Shown here: positions 36,824 to 44,830 of the stretch, piece after piece
Layout: every line of letters begins with the position of its first letter
Numbering within the stretch: the stretch's first letter is position 1
Assembly: GCF_023715345.1 (NCBI RefSeq)
Contig: NZ_JAMBNY010000001.1
Coordinates: forward strand, 930,001-994,000
From: Paenibacillus camelliae
Lineage (GTDB): Bacteria; Bacillota; Bacilli; Paenibacillales; Paenibacillaceae
Length of the DNA stretch: 64,000 nt
Reading direction: 5' to 3'
Program-made: the position numbers and the translations under genes
Notes under the pieces: generated by a model
Told to the model about the DNA's origin: nothing
Databases searched by the model: none
What the model saw: only the letters and a program-made list of their open reading frames with translations

Positions 36824-37993
36824 TTATTCAACGCTCTGCTCAATCTGTACCGACTTAAATGCTCGCTGTAGATTGGATAACGCATCCTCAGGTATAACGA
36901 CATCCCCATCCTGTGAATAGTGCTCAGGAAAAGGTACTGATAAAAATGAATGACTGTTAAAAACATTGTAGTACTTTGTAATCATCGAGTACATTGTCGA
37001 ATAATCCATATCTGTCTGTATGTTTTCAGAGACGATTTTCAATAATGTGAGCACCTTTCCACTGTTTTGCCATGAAAAAATTTGTTCTGCCAAAGCTTTG
37101 ACTACCTCTTGCTGCTGCTCCCCCCGCTCAAAATCACTAGCAAAATATCGTGAGCCTCGATCATCCTCCCGAAAGCGTGCATAGCCTAATGCATCTTCTC
37201 CCATTAGCACCTGCAGTCCTGGCTCAAGATAAAGATTAGTAGGCCTGTACTTCATTGAACGTTTTACATCGATCTCGATTCCGCCAATCTCGTCAACTAA
37301 AGATACAACCGTATTAAAATTTACTAATACAGTGTTGTCGATATCGATATCGAGCAGTTCCTCTAGCTTACCTCTAGTATTAGCAATCGCTCCACTTAGT
37401 ACGGCTTTATCTAATGTTTTTGTCCCTAGCTGAATCGTATCTCCGGTTAGAATAGAGGGATCTTGCTCTGCTTTCTTTTTATAAAGGGTATACCCTTCAC
37501 TAAATAATGCATTTATTTTAACTGAATGACCGCTAGTATTCTCAACAAGTAGATCCCTTGGTATTGACAGTAATTTAACGGTCTCAATCTGAGGGATGAT
37601 GTGCAGAATCATAAGTGAATCGGTTAGTAAAGCATTATGCTCTCCTCGATAATCTAGGCCCATAATTAAAAAATATAAATCTGGATCTTCTTCATCAGGT
37701 ATCGGAGCTGCATCGACCTCTCTGTTTATTTCCGACTCAGAATCTACTACTATATTATGAGGTATCATCATGTCGTCAATATTAGACTTAATATAGTAAA
37801 CAAGGAAAACAGCCGCAACGATAAGTACCCCCATCACTAAGATCAAGTAACGGATAACTCTCTGTTTTCTGTTGCGCCTTGTCTGCTGCGTTGTCAAATT
37901 ATCAGTCAAATTTTCTGTTAAATTCTCTGTTAAATTCTCTGTTAAACCTTCAGAGTTTGTTCTATCATTCTTCGCTTCATTATCGTCCCTCAC
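36824..37993 (-). CDS. LytR-CpsA-Psr family protein
   Basis: 389 residues. Cytosolic tail (1-47), one membrane segment (about 48-68: YLILVMGVLIVAAVFLVYYI), then the extracellular LCP catalytic domain (about 105-330). Conserved Asp/Arg residues appear as MGLDYRGEHNALLTDSLMI, LLSIPRDLLVE and YARFREDDRGSRYFASDFERGEQQQEV. LCP enzymes attach teichoic acids or other glycopolymers from undecaprenyl carriers to peptidoglycan. The tail carries a four-residue tandem repeat (L-T-E-N four to five times, 12-bp DNA repeat near 37895-37945), which could vary in number. Confidence 0.92.
   Translation of the reverse strand: MRDDNEAKNDRTNSEGLTENLTENLTENLTDNLTTQQTRRNRKQRVIRYLILVMGVLIVAAVFLVYYIKSNIDDMMIPHNIVVDSESEINREVDAAPIPDEEDPDLYFLIMGLDYRGEHNALLTDSLMILHIIPQIETVKLLSIPRDLLVENTSGHSVKINALFSEGYTLYKKKAEQDPSILTGDTIQLGTKTLDKAVLSGAIANTRGKLEELLDIDIDNTVLVNFNTVVSLVDEIGGIEIDVKRSMKYRPTNLYLEPGLQVLMGEDALGYARFREDDRGSRYFASDFERGEQQQEVVKALAEQIFSWQNSGKVLTLLKIVSENIQTDMDYSTMYSMITKYYNVFNSHSFLSVPFPEHYSQDGDVVIPEDALSNLQRAFKSVQIEQSVE
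37895..37945 (-). repeat. 12-bp in-frame microrepeat in the LCP gene tail
   Basis: TTAACAGAGAAT-type units encode LTEN, LTEN, LTEN, LTDN, preceded and followed by partial units. Two neighbouring units are identical over 12 bp, so slippage could add or remove four residues without frameshift. Confidence 0.8.
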
Positions 37994-38133
37994 GGTAACA
38001 CCTCATCCCCAATATGTAACAATAGTAAGATTATACATAATTTTCATAATTCTATCATTAGATTTACCTCATAATATATTGCGGATAGGTTCAGACAATC
38101 ACTAACAAAGCATATACAGGCCACTAGATCTAT

Positions 38134-38240
38134 ACAAAAAAAGTGAAGGTATGTCCAAACGTAAGCTGTGACTAGCGTTGCTCGCTCGGCAACTAACTAC
38201 GACACAGCTTACGTCAGAAAAAGACAGTCCTTCACTTAAT
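38134..38240 (-). terminator. Long two-part hairpin after trmB
   Basis: AAGTGAAGG / CCTTCACTT outer stem and CGTAAGCTGTG / CACAGCTTACG inner stem, seven T at the end on the minus strand. Confidence 0.85.
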
Positions 38241-38289
38241 TATTAGCGAACCAAATAATAGCTCGAGATAATGTTACGCATAATCATTT

Positions 38290-39003
38290 TTACATACGAT
38301 ATTTCGTTTTCTTTTCTTCGCGGTGCTCGTGCAGCACTTGCTCACCGATGACAACTTCAACTCGATGGATAGGTTGTCCCATCTCATGAAACTTCGTCTC
38401 ATATTCTGTAAAGACTAAATCCTCACGCGGGCCGTCCTTATGCAGGTTTAATGAAATATTTCGCATCACTAGCTCCATATCTGCAAAGCTATTTAATGAG
38501 AAGTCAAACAACGATTGAGAATCGGTTTTAAAGTGGATTTCGCCCCTTGTATTTAATTTATGAATATAACGCTCAACAAAGCGTGGATGAGTTAGTCTAC
38601 GACGCGCATGCTTACTCTTAGGCCAAGGATCGCTAAAGTTCAAATAAATGCGCTCTAGTTCATTTTCATCAAACATATCATCAATATTTTCAATATTAGC
38701 ACGCAGTAGTGCTAGGTTCGGAGGTGATTCCACTCCTTGCTCACTCCAAGCTGCACGTGCCTTTTCACTCGCTCGACGAATCAGCTCGTCATACATATCT
38801 ACACCGATATAATTCACTTCAGGATTACGAACACTCATTTGACTAATAAATTGTCCTTTCCCCATGCCTAGCTCCACATGGATCGGACGATCATTACCGA
38901 AAAACTCATGCCATTTACCTTTATATTTAGATGCATCTAATACAACTAAATCCGTTTGGGATTCAATACTTTCAAGAATGCCTTTCCTACCTCTTAAGCG
39001 CAT
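38290..39003 (-). CDS. trmB: tRNA (guanine-N7-)-methyltransferase
   Basis: 237 residues from the ATG at 39003, with GAAGGAG 8 nt before. Adds the N7-methyl group to G46 of tRNA using SAM. Conserved pieces: VELGMGKGQFI (SAM loop), NYIGVDMYDELI, NIENI, and YLNFSDPWPKSKHARRRLTHPRFVERY with the catalytic-region Asp and Lys. Single-gene transcript. Confidence 0.97.
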   Translation of the reverse strand: MRLRGRKGILESIESQTDLVVLDASKYKGKWHEFFGNDRPIHVELGMGKGQFISQMSVRNPEVNYIGVDMYDELIRRASEKARAAWSEQGVESPPNLALLRANIENIDDMFDENELERIYLNFSDPWPKSKHARRRLTHPRFVERYIHKLNTRGEIHFKTDSQSLFDFSLNSFADMELVMRNISLNLHKDGPREDLVFTEYETKFHEMGQPIHRVEVVIGEQVLHEHREEKKTKYRM

Positions 39004-39316
39004 CACTAATGTCTCCTTCGTCTATCCTTCTGTTAATCCAATATTATTGTGCATAACTTCAACTTGCTTGTAAAGTCCTTAAACGAGTTGCTTAGGTAAA
39101 TACCTTTAATTTACTAGCGTTTTTTCACGAATGACAAAAATATGAAACTATAAATCTCACAATAGTTAACACATGACAAGGTTGTTCAATTGCGCGAAAG
39201 CTTCCTTCCACTTACGATAAAGATGATCCATCGTTCGGCAGTATCATGCTGCAGCATCATGCTACTGAAACAGGATCACCAATCTGATTCATATTAAAGT
39301 TGAGGAGGAATGCGAA
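39004..39316. other. Divergent intergenic region trmB / GH43
   Basis: About 310 bp; should hold both promoters. A small CATGCTGCAGCATCATG palindrome-like patch lies at about 39246-39263; no known operator is recognised. Confidence 0.45.
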
Positions 39317-40792
39317 ATGATTGAAACGATGTCAGTCATAAAGCTCAAAAGGTGGTTTGTTTATCTGCTGGTGCTTGGGCTACTAGCAGGCGTCACCTAT
39401 TCGACCTCATTCTCACAGCACGCATTTGCAGCAATGGTGAATGTTGTCAACGGCATTCAGTTCAAGGACACAAACAACAATGTGTTACATGCGCATGGCG
39501 GCGGTATGATCAAGGTTGGCAATTACTATTATTGGATCGGTGAAAATCGTGACGGCACTAATCTCGTTTCCCTATACCGATCAACAGACCTAAAAACATG
39601 GGAGTTTCGTGCACATGTCTTATCAAAGAGCATGGGCGGTGAACTGGCTACGGCAAACATTGAACGTCCAAAGCTGCTTTACAACAGCACAACTGGAAAA
39701 TACGTTATGTGGATGCACAAGGAAAACGGCACCGATTACTCCGAAGGCAGAGTAGCCGTTGCTACAGCTAGCAACATTGAAGGACCTTATACGTATCATG
39801 GGAGCTTTAGACCACTAGGCTATGAATCTCGAGATATGACCGTATTCAACGACAATGGCACAGCCTATCTATTCTCATCTACGAAAGGGTCAGCTGCTAA
39901 CTCCGACATGAACATCTTTAGATTAAATTCCGATTTCACCAATGTTGAGCAGCTTGTCCAAACGATTTGGGTAGGGCAATACCGTGAGGCACCTGCTGTG
40001 TTCAAGCGAGGCTCTACCTATTTCATGATTACTTCTGGTGCAACCGGCTGGAATCCTAACCAAGCCAAATATGCGACCGCCTCGAGTATCGAAGGAACCT
40101 GGAGCAATCCTGTTAATTTTGGAGACTCTACCACTTACGGCTCGCAGTCCGCATATGTCATTCCTGTGCAAGGCAGCTCAACTGCCTCATACCTGTATCT
40201 AGGTGACCGCTGGGCCGGAGCTTGGGGAGAGCCTGTCAACAACTCACGCTACGTATGGCTGCCACTTTCCTTCCCTACTAGCACCACTCTCGAAATGAAC
40301 TGGTATCCGAGCTTAGATATTGATACCGCGACGGGAATCATTACGGGCAGCACCAGCGAAGGTGAATTTACACCAGGCCAAAAGTATCAAATCGTTAATG
40401 TTGCTAGCGGAAAAGTGCTGGAGGTTGAAGATCAATCGACAGCAAATGCAGCTAATATAGATATATGGAGCTATTGGGGAGGAAACAATCAAAAATGGAC
40501 GGTCGAGGCGGTAGGCAATTACTATCGGTTCACGAATGTGAATAGCGGCTTGGTGCTCGATGTAGCGAATCAATCCACTGAGAACCATGGCAACATCATA
40601 CAGTACACCTACAATGGCGGTAACAATCAGCAATGGAGCATCGTATATGTCGGCAACGATTCCTATCGCATTGTAAGTAGACATAGCGGAAGAGCACTTG
40701 ATGCATCAGGCACAGATAATGGCTCCAACGTTATTCAGTACAGCTACTGGGGCGGCAACAACCAAAAGTGGAAATTCGTGCCCGTAAATTAA
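39317..40792 (+). CDS. Secreted GH43 (subfamily 24-like) galactanase with ricin-type lectin domain
   Basis: 491 residues. A Sec signal peptide (about 1-39, ending AFA-A) means the enzyme is exported. Residues about 45-350 form a five-bladed propeller close to exo-beta-1,3-galactanases of GH43 subfamily 24: AHGGGM, YYYWIGENRDG, NIERPKLLYN (E116), SRDMTVF (D173), YREAPAVF (E224, expected acid) and YGSQSAYV (Q277). The usual GH43 catalytic base Asp in blade 1 is absent, as in that subfamily. Residues about 357-491 are a three-lobed ricin-B/CBM13 trefoil with NNQKW, NNQQW, NNQKW. It likely attacks plant arabinogalactan. GGAGG upstream of the ATG; single gene. Confidence 0.9.
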   Translation: MIETMSVIKLKRWFVYLLVLGLLAGVTYSTSFSQHAFAAMVNVVNGIQFKDTNNNVLHAHGGGMIKVGNYYYWIGENRDGTNLVSLYRSTDLKTWEFRAHVLSKSMGGELATANIERPKLLYNSTTGKYVMWMHKENGTDYSEGRVAVATASNIEGPYTYHGSFRPLGYESRDMTVFNDNGTAYLFSSTKGSAANSDMNIFRLNSDFTNVEQLVQTIWVGQYREAPAVFKRGSTYFMITSGATGWNPNQAKYATASSIEGTWSNPVNFGDSTTYGSQSAYVIPVQGSSTASYLYLGDRWAGAWGEPVNNSRYVWLPLSFPTSTTLEMNWYPSLDIDTATGIITGSTSEGEFTPGQKYQIVNVASGKVLEVEDQSTANAANIDIWSYWGGNNQKWTVEAVGNYYRFTNVNSGLVLDVANQSTENHGNIIQYTYNGGNNQQWSIVYVGNDSYRIVSRHSGRALDASGTDNGSNVIQYSYWGGNNQKWKFVPVN

Positions 40793-40858
40793 CCGCACGC
40801 ACGAACGAATGAATCGCAATCTGTATTTAATCTTTACAATGCGTTGTGTACAAATAAA

Positions 40859-40901
40859 GGGGTGCTGCTGGTCATCGTTACATGACCAACAGCACCCCTT
40901 C
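40859..40901. terminator. Bidirectional terminator after GH43
   Basis: AGGGGTGCTGCTGGTCAT / ATGACCAACAGCACCCCT stem with one mismatch; shared with the convergent small gene. Confidence 0.85.
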
Positions 40902-40907
40902 TCTTCG

Positions 40908-41096
40908 TTACGCTAGTGCCGAATCCTTGTCGTCACCGCTCCACGTTTTCTCTAATGTATGCTGTAGCTTCTTATAAGCCGAAATTTTGGATGTGTTGTT
41001 GTCATACAAACGAACACCTGTCAATGCAATAAGCTCCTTAACCGTAAGCTCAACTGTTACAATTTCATCACCGTTTGGAATTTTTGTTTTTTCCAT
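40908..41096 (-). CDS. Small unknown protein (62 aa)
   Basis: Start ATG at 41096 with GAGGTG 6 nt before; an upstream in-frame extension has no ribosome site. Soluble, acidic N-terminus, VTVELTVKELIALTGVRLYDN then TSKISAYKKLQHTLEKTW. No Cys and no membrane segment. The pattern 'strand-helix-ALTGVRL' suggests a small folded protein; no family recognised. Single gene on its own transcript. Confidence 0.7.
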   Translation of the reverse strand: MEKTKIPNGDEIVTVELTVKELIALTGVRLYDNNTSKISAYKKLQHTLEKTWSGDDKDSALA

Positions 41097-41359
41097 ATCA
41101 CTCACCTCATTCATAGAATATGAAAAACTAAAAAATTTATGCGAAATTGTATTCGTTTTCAAAAAGTTTATGTTAGGTTTTTTTCTTGATTTATCGCACT
41201 TTCAATATAACATACCGTGTAATATTATTCAAGTTTATAAGGCGTAATTAGACCGTCTTCTATTCCCGAACATTCCCAAGCATAAACATTAGAAAATATG
41301 GTATTCCGTCATGTTTTTCGTTACAATGAAGGTTGAAGCAGTGAAAAGGATGGGAATAC

Positions 41360-42322
41360 ATGATTACTTCACAAAACAGCTTAGATAATCCTCTAATGTG
41401 GGGAGATAAAAATTTTCATACATGGAATTTTGAAATGCGCGAGCAATTCAATACAAAGGTATTCAAGGTTATGCTTGATGCTGGATTCACCTGTCCCAAT
41501 CGTGATGGCTCTATCGCTAAGGGCGGCTGTACGTTTTGCAGCGCACGAGGCTCTGGTGACTTTGCAGGTCGCAGAAGAGATGATCTGGTTACCCAGTTTA
41601 ACACCATTCGTGATCGTCAGCATCTTAAATGGCCAGAAGCGAAATATATCGGCTATTTTCAAGCTTATACGAATACTTACGCACCCGTAGAAACGCTGCG
41701 AGAATACTTTGAAGTGATTCTTGAGCAGCCTGGAGTCGTTGGATTATCGATCGCTACTCGTCCAGATTGTCTGCCTGATGATGTCGTTGATTATTTGGCT
41801 GAGTTGAATGAAAGAACCTACCTATGGGTAGAGATGGGCCTGCAAACGGTTCACGAATCGACCTCGCAGCTCATTAATCGTGCACATGATACTGCTTGCT
41901 ACGTTGATGCGGTTCGCCGCCTTCGTGAACGTAACATTAGAGTATGCACACATATTATTTATGGCTTGCCTCAGGAAACACATGAGATGATGCTAGAAAC
42001 TGGTCGACAGGTTGCTAAGATGGATGTGCAAGGCATTAAAATCCACCTGCTACACCTAATGCGCAAGACTCCGATGGTTAAACAATACGAGGCTGGGCTG
42101 CTGCGCTTCCTTGAACAGGATGAATATATAAAGCTCGTTGTTGATACGCTAGAATTCCTACCGCCGGAGATGATTGTGCACCGCTTAACTGGCGACGCTC
42201 CTCGCGATTTATTAATCGGACCGACGTGGAGCTTAAGAAAATGGGAAGTGCTCAACGGCATTGACCGTGAGCTAAGGCAGCGTAATACATGGCAAGGCAA
42301 GCTTTGGCAACCGGAGGGATAA
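41360..42322 (+). CDS. ytqA: TIGR01212-family radical SAM protein (YtqA-like)
   Basis: 320 residues. The radical SAM cluster is C-x11-C-x2-C (CPNRDGSIAKGGCTFC), the wide spacing typical of this family. The TIM barrel continues with YFQAYTNTYAPVETLR, GLSIATRPDCLPDD and LWVEMGLQTVHESTSQLINRAHD. It lies 5 bp before the MnmM gene, the same pair as Bacillus ytqA-ytqB, which suggests a link to tRNA wobble uridine modification. The radical reaction itself is not known to me. Confidence 0.95.
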   Translation: MITSQNSLDNPLMWGDKNFHTWNFEMREQFNTKVFKVMLDAGFTCPNRDGSIAKGGCTFCSARGSGDFAGRRRDDLVTQFNTIRDRQHLKWPEAKYIGYFQAYTNTYAPVETLREYFEVILEQPGVVGLSIATRPDCLPDDVVDYLAELNERTYLWVEMGLQTVHESTSQLINRAHDTACYVDAVRRLRERNIRVCTHIIYGLPQETHEMMLETGRQVAKMDVQGIKIHLLHLMRKTPMVKQYEAGLLRFLEQDEYIKLVVDTLEFLPPEMIVHRLTGDAPRDLLIGPTWSLRKWEVLNGIDRELRQRNTWQGKLWQPEG

Positions 42323-42327
42323 TATAA

Positions 42328-42906
42328 ATGGGGTTTTATTCCGTACTTACAATGGCACAGCGCTGGGTAGCAGAGCGTGTGGAGCTAGGTGAAACGGTCA
42401 TTGATGCTACGGCTGGCGGCGGTGTGGATACACTGCAGCTGGCCTTGCTTGTTGGACCAAAAGGTAAAGTGCTAGCCTTCGACATTCAGCAGGAGGCGCT
42501 TAATAAGACTGCACATAGATTACATTCCTACGAGGAGCAAGACAAGCTGGGAAAGGTTGAGCTCATCAAGGACAGTCACGACAACATGTCACAGTATGCA
42601 GCTCACGGGGTTGGAGCTATTATGTTTAATCTTGGTTACTTCCCTGGGGGCGATCAACAGATCATTACAGAGCCGGATTCCACGCTTCGTGCACTCGAGC
42701 AGAGCCTACTTCTGCTTCGTCCTGGCGGCATCTTAACCTGCGTGCTTTATCCAGGCCATCCTGGCGGTGACATCGAAGCAGAAGCAGTTGAGCGCTGGGC
42801 AGCTGCCCTGCCACATGAGCAAGCCAACTGCGTACTGTATCGCCAGCCTCAGCGTCCTGCTGCGCCTTATCTTGTAGCAGTCGAACGAAAAGCTCCGCGC
42901 AGCTAA
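42328..42906 (+). CDS. mnmM: tRNA wobble-uridine methyltransferase MnmM (YtqB-like)
   Basis: 192 residues, class I SAM methyltransferase: DATAGGGVDTLQLA (SAM loop), VLAFDIQQEAL, and FNLGYFPGGDQ, the substrate motif of this family. Bacillus YtqB/MnmM methylates nm5s2U34 to mnm5s2U34 in tRNA. In operon with ytqA (5-bp gap). Confidence 0.93.
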   Translation: MGFYSVLTMAQRWVAERVELGETVIDATAGGGVDTLQLALLVGPKGKVLAFDIQQEALNKTAHRLHSYEEQDKLGKVELIKDSHDNMSQYAAHGVGAIMFNLGYFPGGDQQIITEPDSTLRALEQSLLLLRPGGILTCVLYPGHPGGDIEAEAVERWAAALPHEQANCVLYRQPQRPAAPYLVAVERKAPRS

Positions 42907-42932
42907 TTATTCTATTATAAAGGAGAGCATAA

Positions 42933-44303
42933 ATGACTATTCAAAAAATTGAGCATGTAGGCATTATGGTTAAGGATATTGAAGCTTCTATCTCTTTTTA
43001 TACAAAGGTACTCGGGCTAAAGCATTTACGCACGATGCCCCACTCCAACGGAATCATTACGCTTGCTTTTCTAGCTTATCCACATTCTAATGAAACGGTG
43101 CTTGAGCTTATTCAGGGCTATAATGCTTCTTTGCCTGCTGAAGGCAAGGTTCACCATCTCGCATTTACGGTTAGTGATATTGAAGTAGAGTTCGAGCGTA
43201 TGAAGCAGCTCCCTGAAGTAAAGCTGCAGGACGAGGAGCTTACTATTCTTCCTGATGGCTCAAGATACTTCTTCTTCTATGGCCCAGATGGCGAATTTCT
43301 CGAGCTGTTTGAACCAGGAAAGATCGAGCCTTACCCGCTTCAGTTTGAGCCTGAATTCAAGGAAAGAGTATGGGGCGGACGGGCATTAGAGCAGTTCGGC
43401 TTAACGCCACCTGACGGTGCTATTGGTGAAGGCTGGATGATTAGTGATCACCCTAACGGCATCACAAAAATTGTGAACGGCCCACTCGCTGGCACAGGTC
43501 TTGATGTGCTGCGTGAGCAATTTGGTGCTCAGTGGTTCGGGAAAAACGGACTTTCAGGTAAAAGCCAACGCTTCCCGCTGCTTATTAAGCTGCTTGACTG
43601 CAACGATGACTTGTCTGTGCAGGTACATCCAACAGATGAGTACGATAAGCTGCCTGAAGGCGAGCTAGGTAAAACAGAAATGTGGTACATACTCTCTGCT
43701 AAGCCAGATGCGAAGATCATTTACGGATTGAAGGATCAGGTGACGAAGCAGCAGCTAGCCGAAGCACTTACTGGCGAGGGAGTGATGGAGCTTCTGCAGG
43801 AGGTGCCTGTTAAAGCTGGAGACGCATTCTACATTCCTGCTGGAACGGTTCATGCACTATGCTCAGGTGTCGTCGTTGCAGAGATTCAGCAAAACTCCGA
43901 TACTACGTATCGCTTATATGACTACAACCGTCCTGGTCTTGATGGCAAGCCTCGTGAGCTTCATATCGAGGACTCTCTTGAGGTCATCGCTTATGAAGGA
44001 GCTGGCGCTGCCTATGTAGATACGAGCGAGATGAAGGCTGGCGAATGGCTAACGATTGCTGAGTCTCCGTACTTTAAAGTAGACAAGGGCTTAATCGAAG
44101 CTGCTACAAAGCTTACAACCAATACAGATAGCTTTGAAATACTTGTTGTAGCGGAAGGTAGCGGAAGCATTGCTTGGGGCGAGGACTTAAAGCAAGTACA
44201 TGACGTGAAAGCTGGGGAGTGCTTCTTATTACCAGCTACGCTAGGAGATTATTCATTAGCAGGTAGCTTAACGGTACTGCGCTCTGTTGTACCGAGTGCG
44301 TAA
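42933..44303 (+). CDS. Fusion: glyoxalase/VOC domain + class I mannose-6-phosphate isomerase
   Basis: 456 residues, two enzymes in one frame. Residues 1-128 are a complete VOC (glyoxalase I-like) domain with the metal-ligand pattern H8 (IEHVGI), E58 (VLELIQG), H74/H75 (VHHLAF) and E124 (FLELFEP). Residues about 133-456 are a complete short bacterial ManA (YPLQFEPEFKERVWGG ...) with the zinc site Q230 and H232 (SVQVHP), E249 (KTEMW) and H307 (GTVHAL), plus the Arg of the active site in LHIEDSLEVI region. The join is seamless at about residue 129. ManA interconverts mannose-6-P and fructose-6-P. GGAG site before the ATG. A sequencing artefact is unlikely as one clean frame spans both. Confidence 0.93.
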   Translation: MTIQKIEHVGIMVKDIEASISFYTKVLGLKHLRTMPHSNGIITLAFLAYPHSNETVLELIQGYNASLPAEGKVHHLAFTVSDIEVEFERMKQLPEVKLQDEELTILPDGSRYFFFYGPDGEFLELFEPGKIEPYPLQFEPEFKERVWGGRALEQFGLTPPDGAIGEGWMISDHPNGITKIVNGPLAGTGLDVLREQFGAQWFGKNGLSGKSQRFPLLIKLLDCNDDLSVQVHPTDEYDKLPEGELGKTEMWYILSAKPDAKIIYGLKDQVTKQQLAEALTGEGVMELLQEVPVKAGDAFYIPAGTVHALCSGVVVAEIQQNSDTTYRLYDYNRPGLDGKPRELHIEDSLEVIAYEGAGAAYVDTSEMKAGEWLTIAESPYFKVDKGLIEAATKLTTNTDSFEILVVAEGSGSIAWGEDLKQVHDVKAGECFLLPATLGDYSLAGSLTVLRSVVPSA

Positions 44304-44353
44304 ATTAGGAATAGCGTAACGTTGGATTTAGATAACGAGCATTTAACGATAAA

Positions 44354-44400
44354 TAAAAGACTCCATTTTGAATCATTTGATCAAAGTGGAGTCTTTTCTT
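44354..44400. terminator. Bidirectional terminator
   Basis: AAAAGACTCCA(TT) / (AA)AGTGGAGTCTTTT-type stem, T run on both strands; between the fusion gene and the zinc-ribbon gene. Confidence 0.85.
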
Positions 44401-44604
44401 CTAGCCAAAGAATAAGTCAAGAATATTTGATGAAGTAGAAGATTGTTTATTATAGAACTCAGAGTAACCACAGTTTTTACAATAAACAACGATAAACTGA
44501 TTATGCTGAATATCAAACATTTTAGATAGACCTGTTCCAGTCATCGCAACTTCCTTTTGGGCTGCATTTTTACTTCCACATTTTAAACAACCTTTTTCAG
44601 ACAT
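44401..44604 (-). CDS. Small zinc-ribbon protein (67 aa)
   Basis: Start ATG at 44604 (GAGGAG 7 nt before). Two Cys pairs, CLKCGSK (about residues 6-9) and YCKNCGYSEFY (about 42-45), form a zinc ribbon of the nucleic-acid-binding-like family found in many Bacillales. The C-terminus is Ser-rich and hydrophobic (SSNILDLFFG). Role unknown. Confidence 0.85.
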   Translation of the reverse strand: MSEKGCLKCGSKNAAQKEVAMTGTGLSKMFDIQHNQFIVVYCKNCGYSEFYNKQSSTSSNILDLFFG

Positions 44605-44728
44605 ACTTGAACTCCTCTCCAACAAACTGATTTAATTGCACTATAATACGAAGGCAACTGGAAAAAAGTTTCAGCAATAAACAATATCACTGTACCTCGC
44701 ACCTCATATATTAGTCGGATGAAACAAC

Positions 44729-44788
44729 AAAAAACCGTTGCCTCGTAGCGGCTGGACAGTTCTCCACCTCACATACTAAAGCAACGGC
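44729..44788 (-). terminator. Terminator of the B12-binding radical SAM gene
   Basis: CCGTTGC / GCAACGG stem with a long loop, then TTTTTT on the minus strand. Confidence 0.65.
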
Positions 44789-44830
44789 TTTCGCTTTATT
44801 TATTGCTACTTAGATATTAACTCTAGCTTT

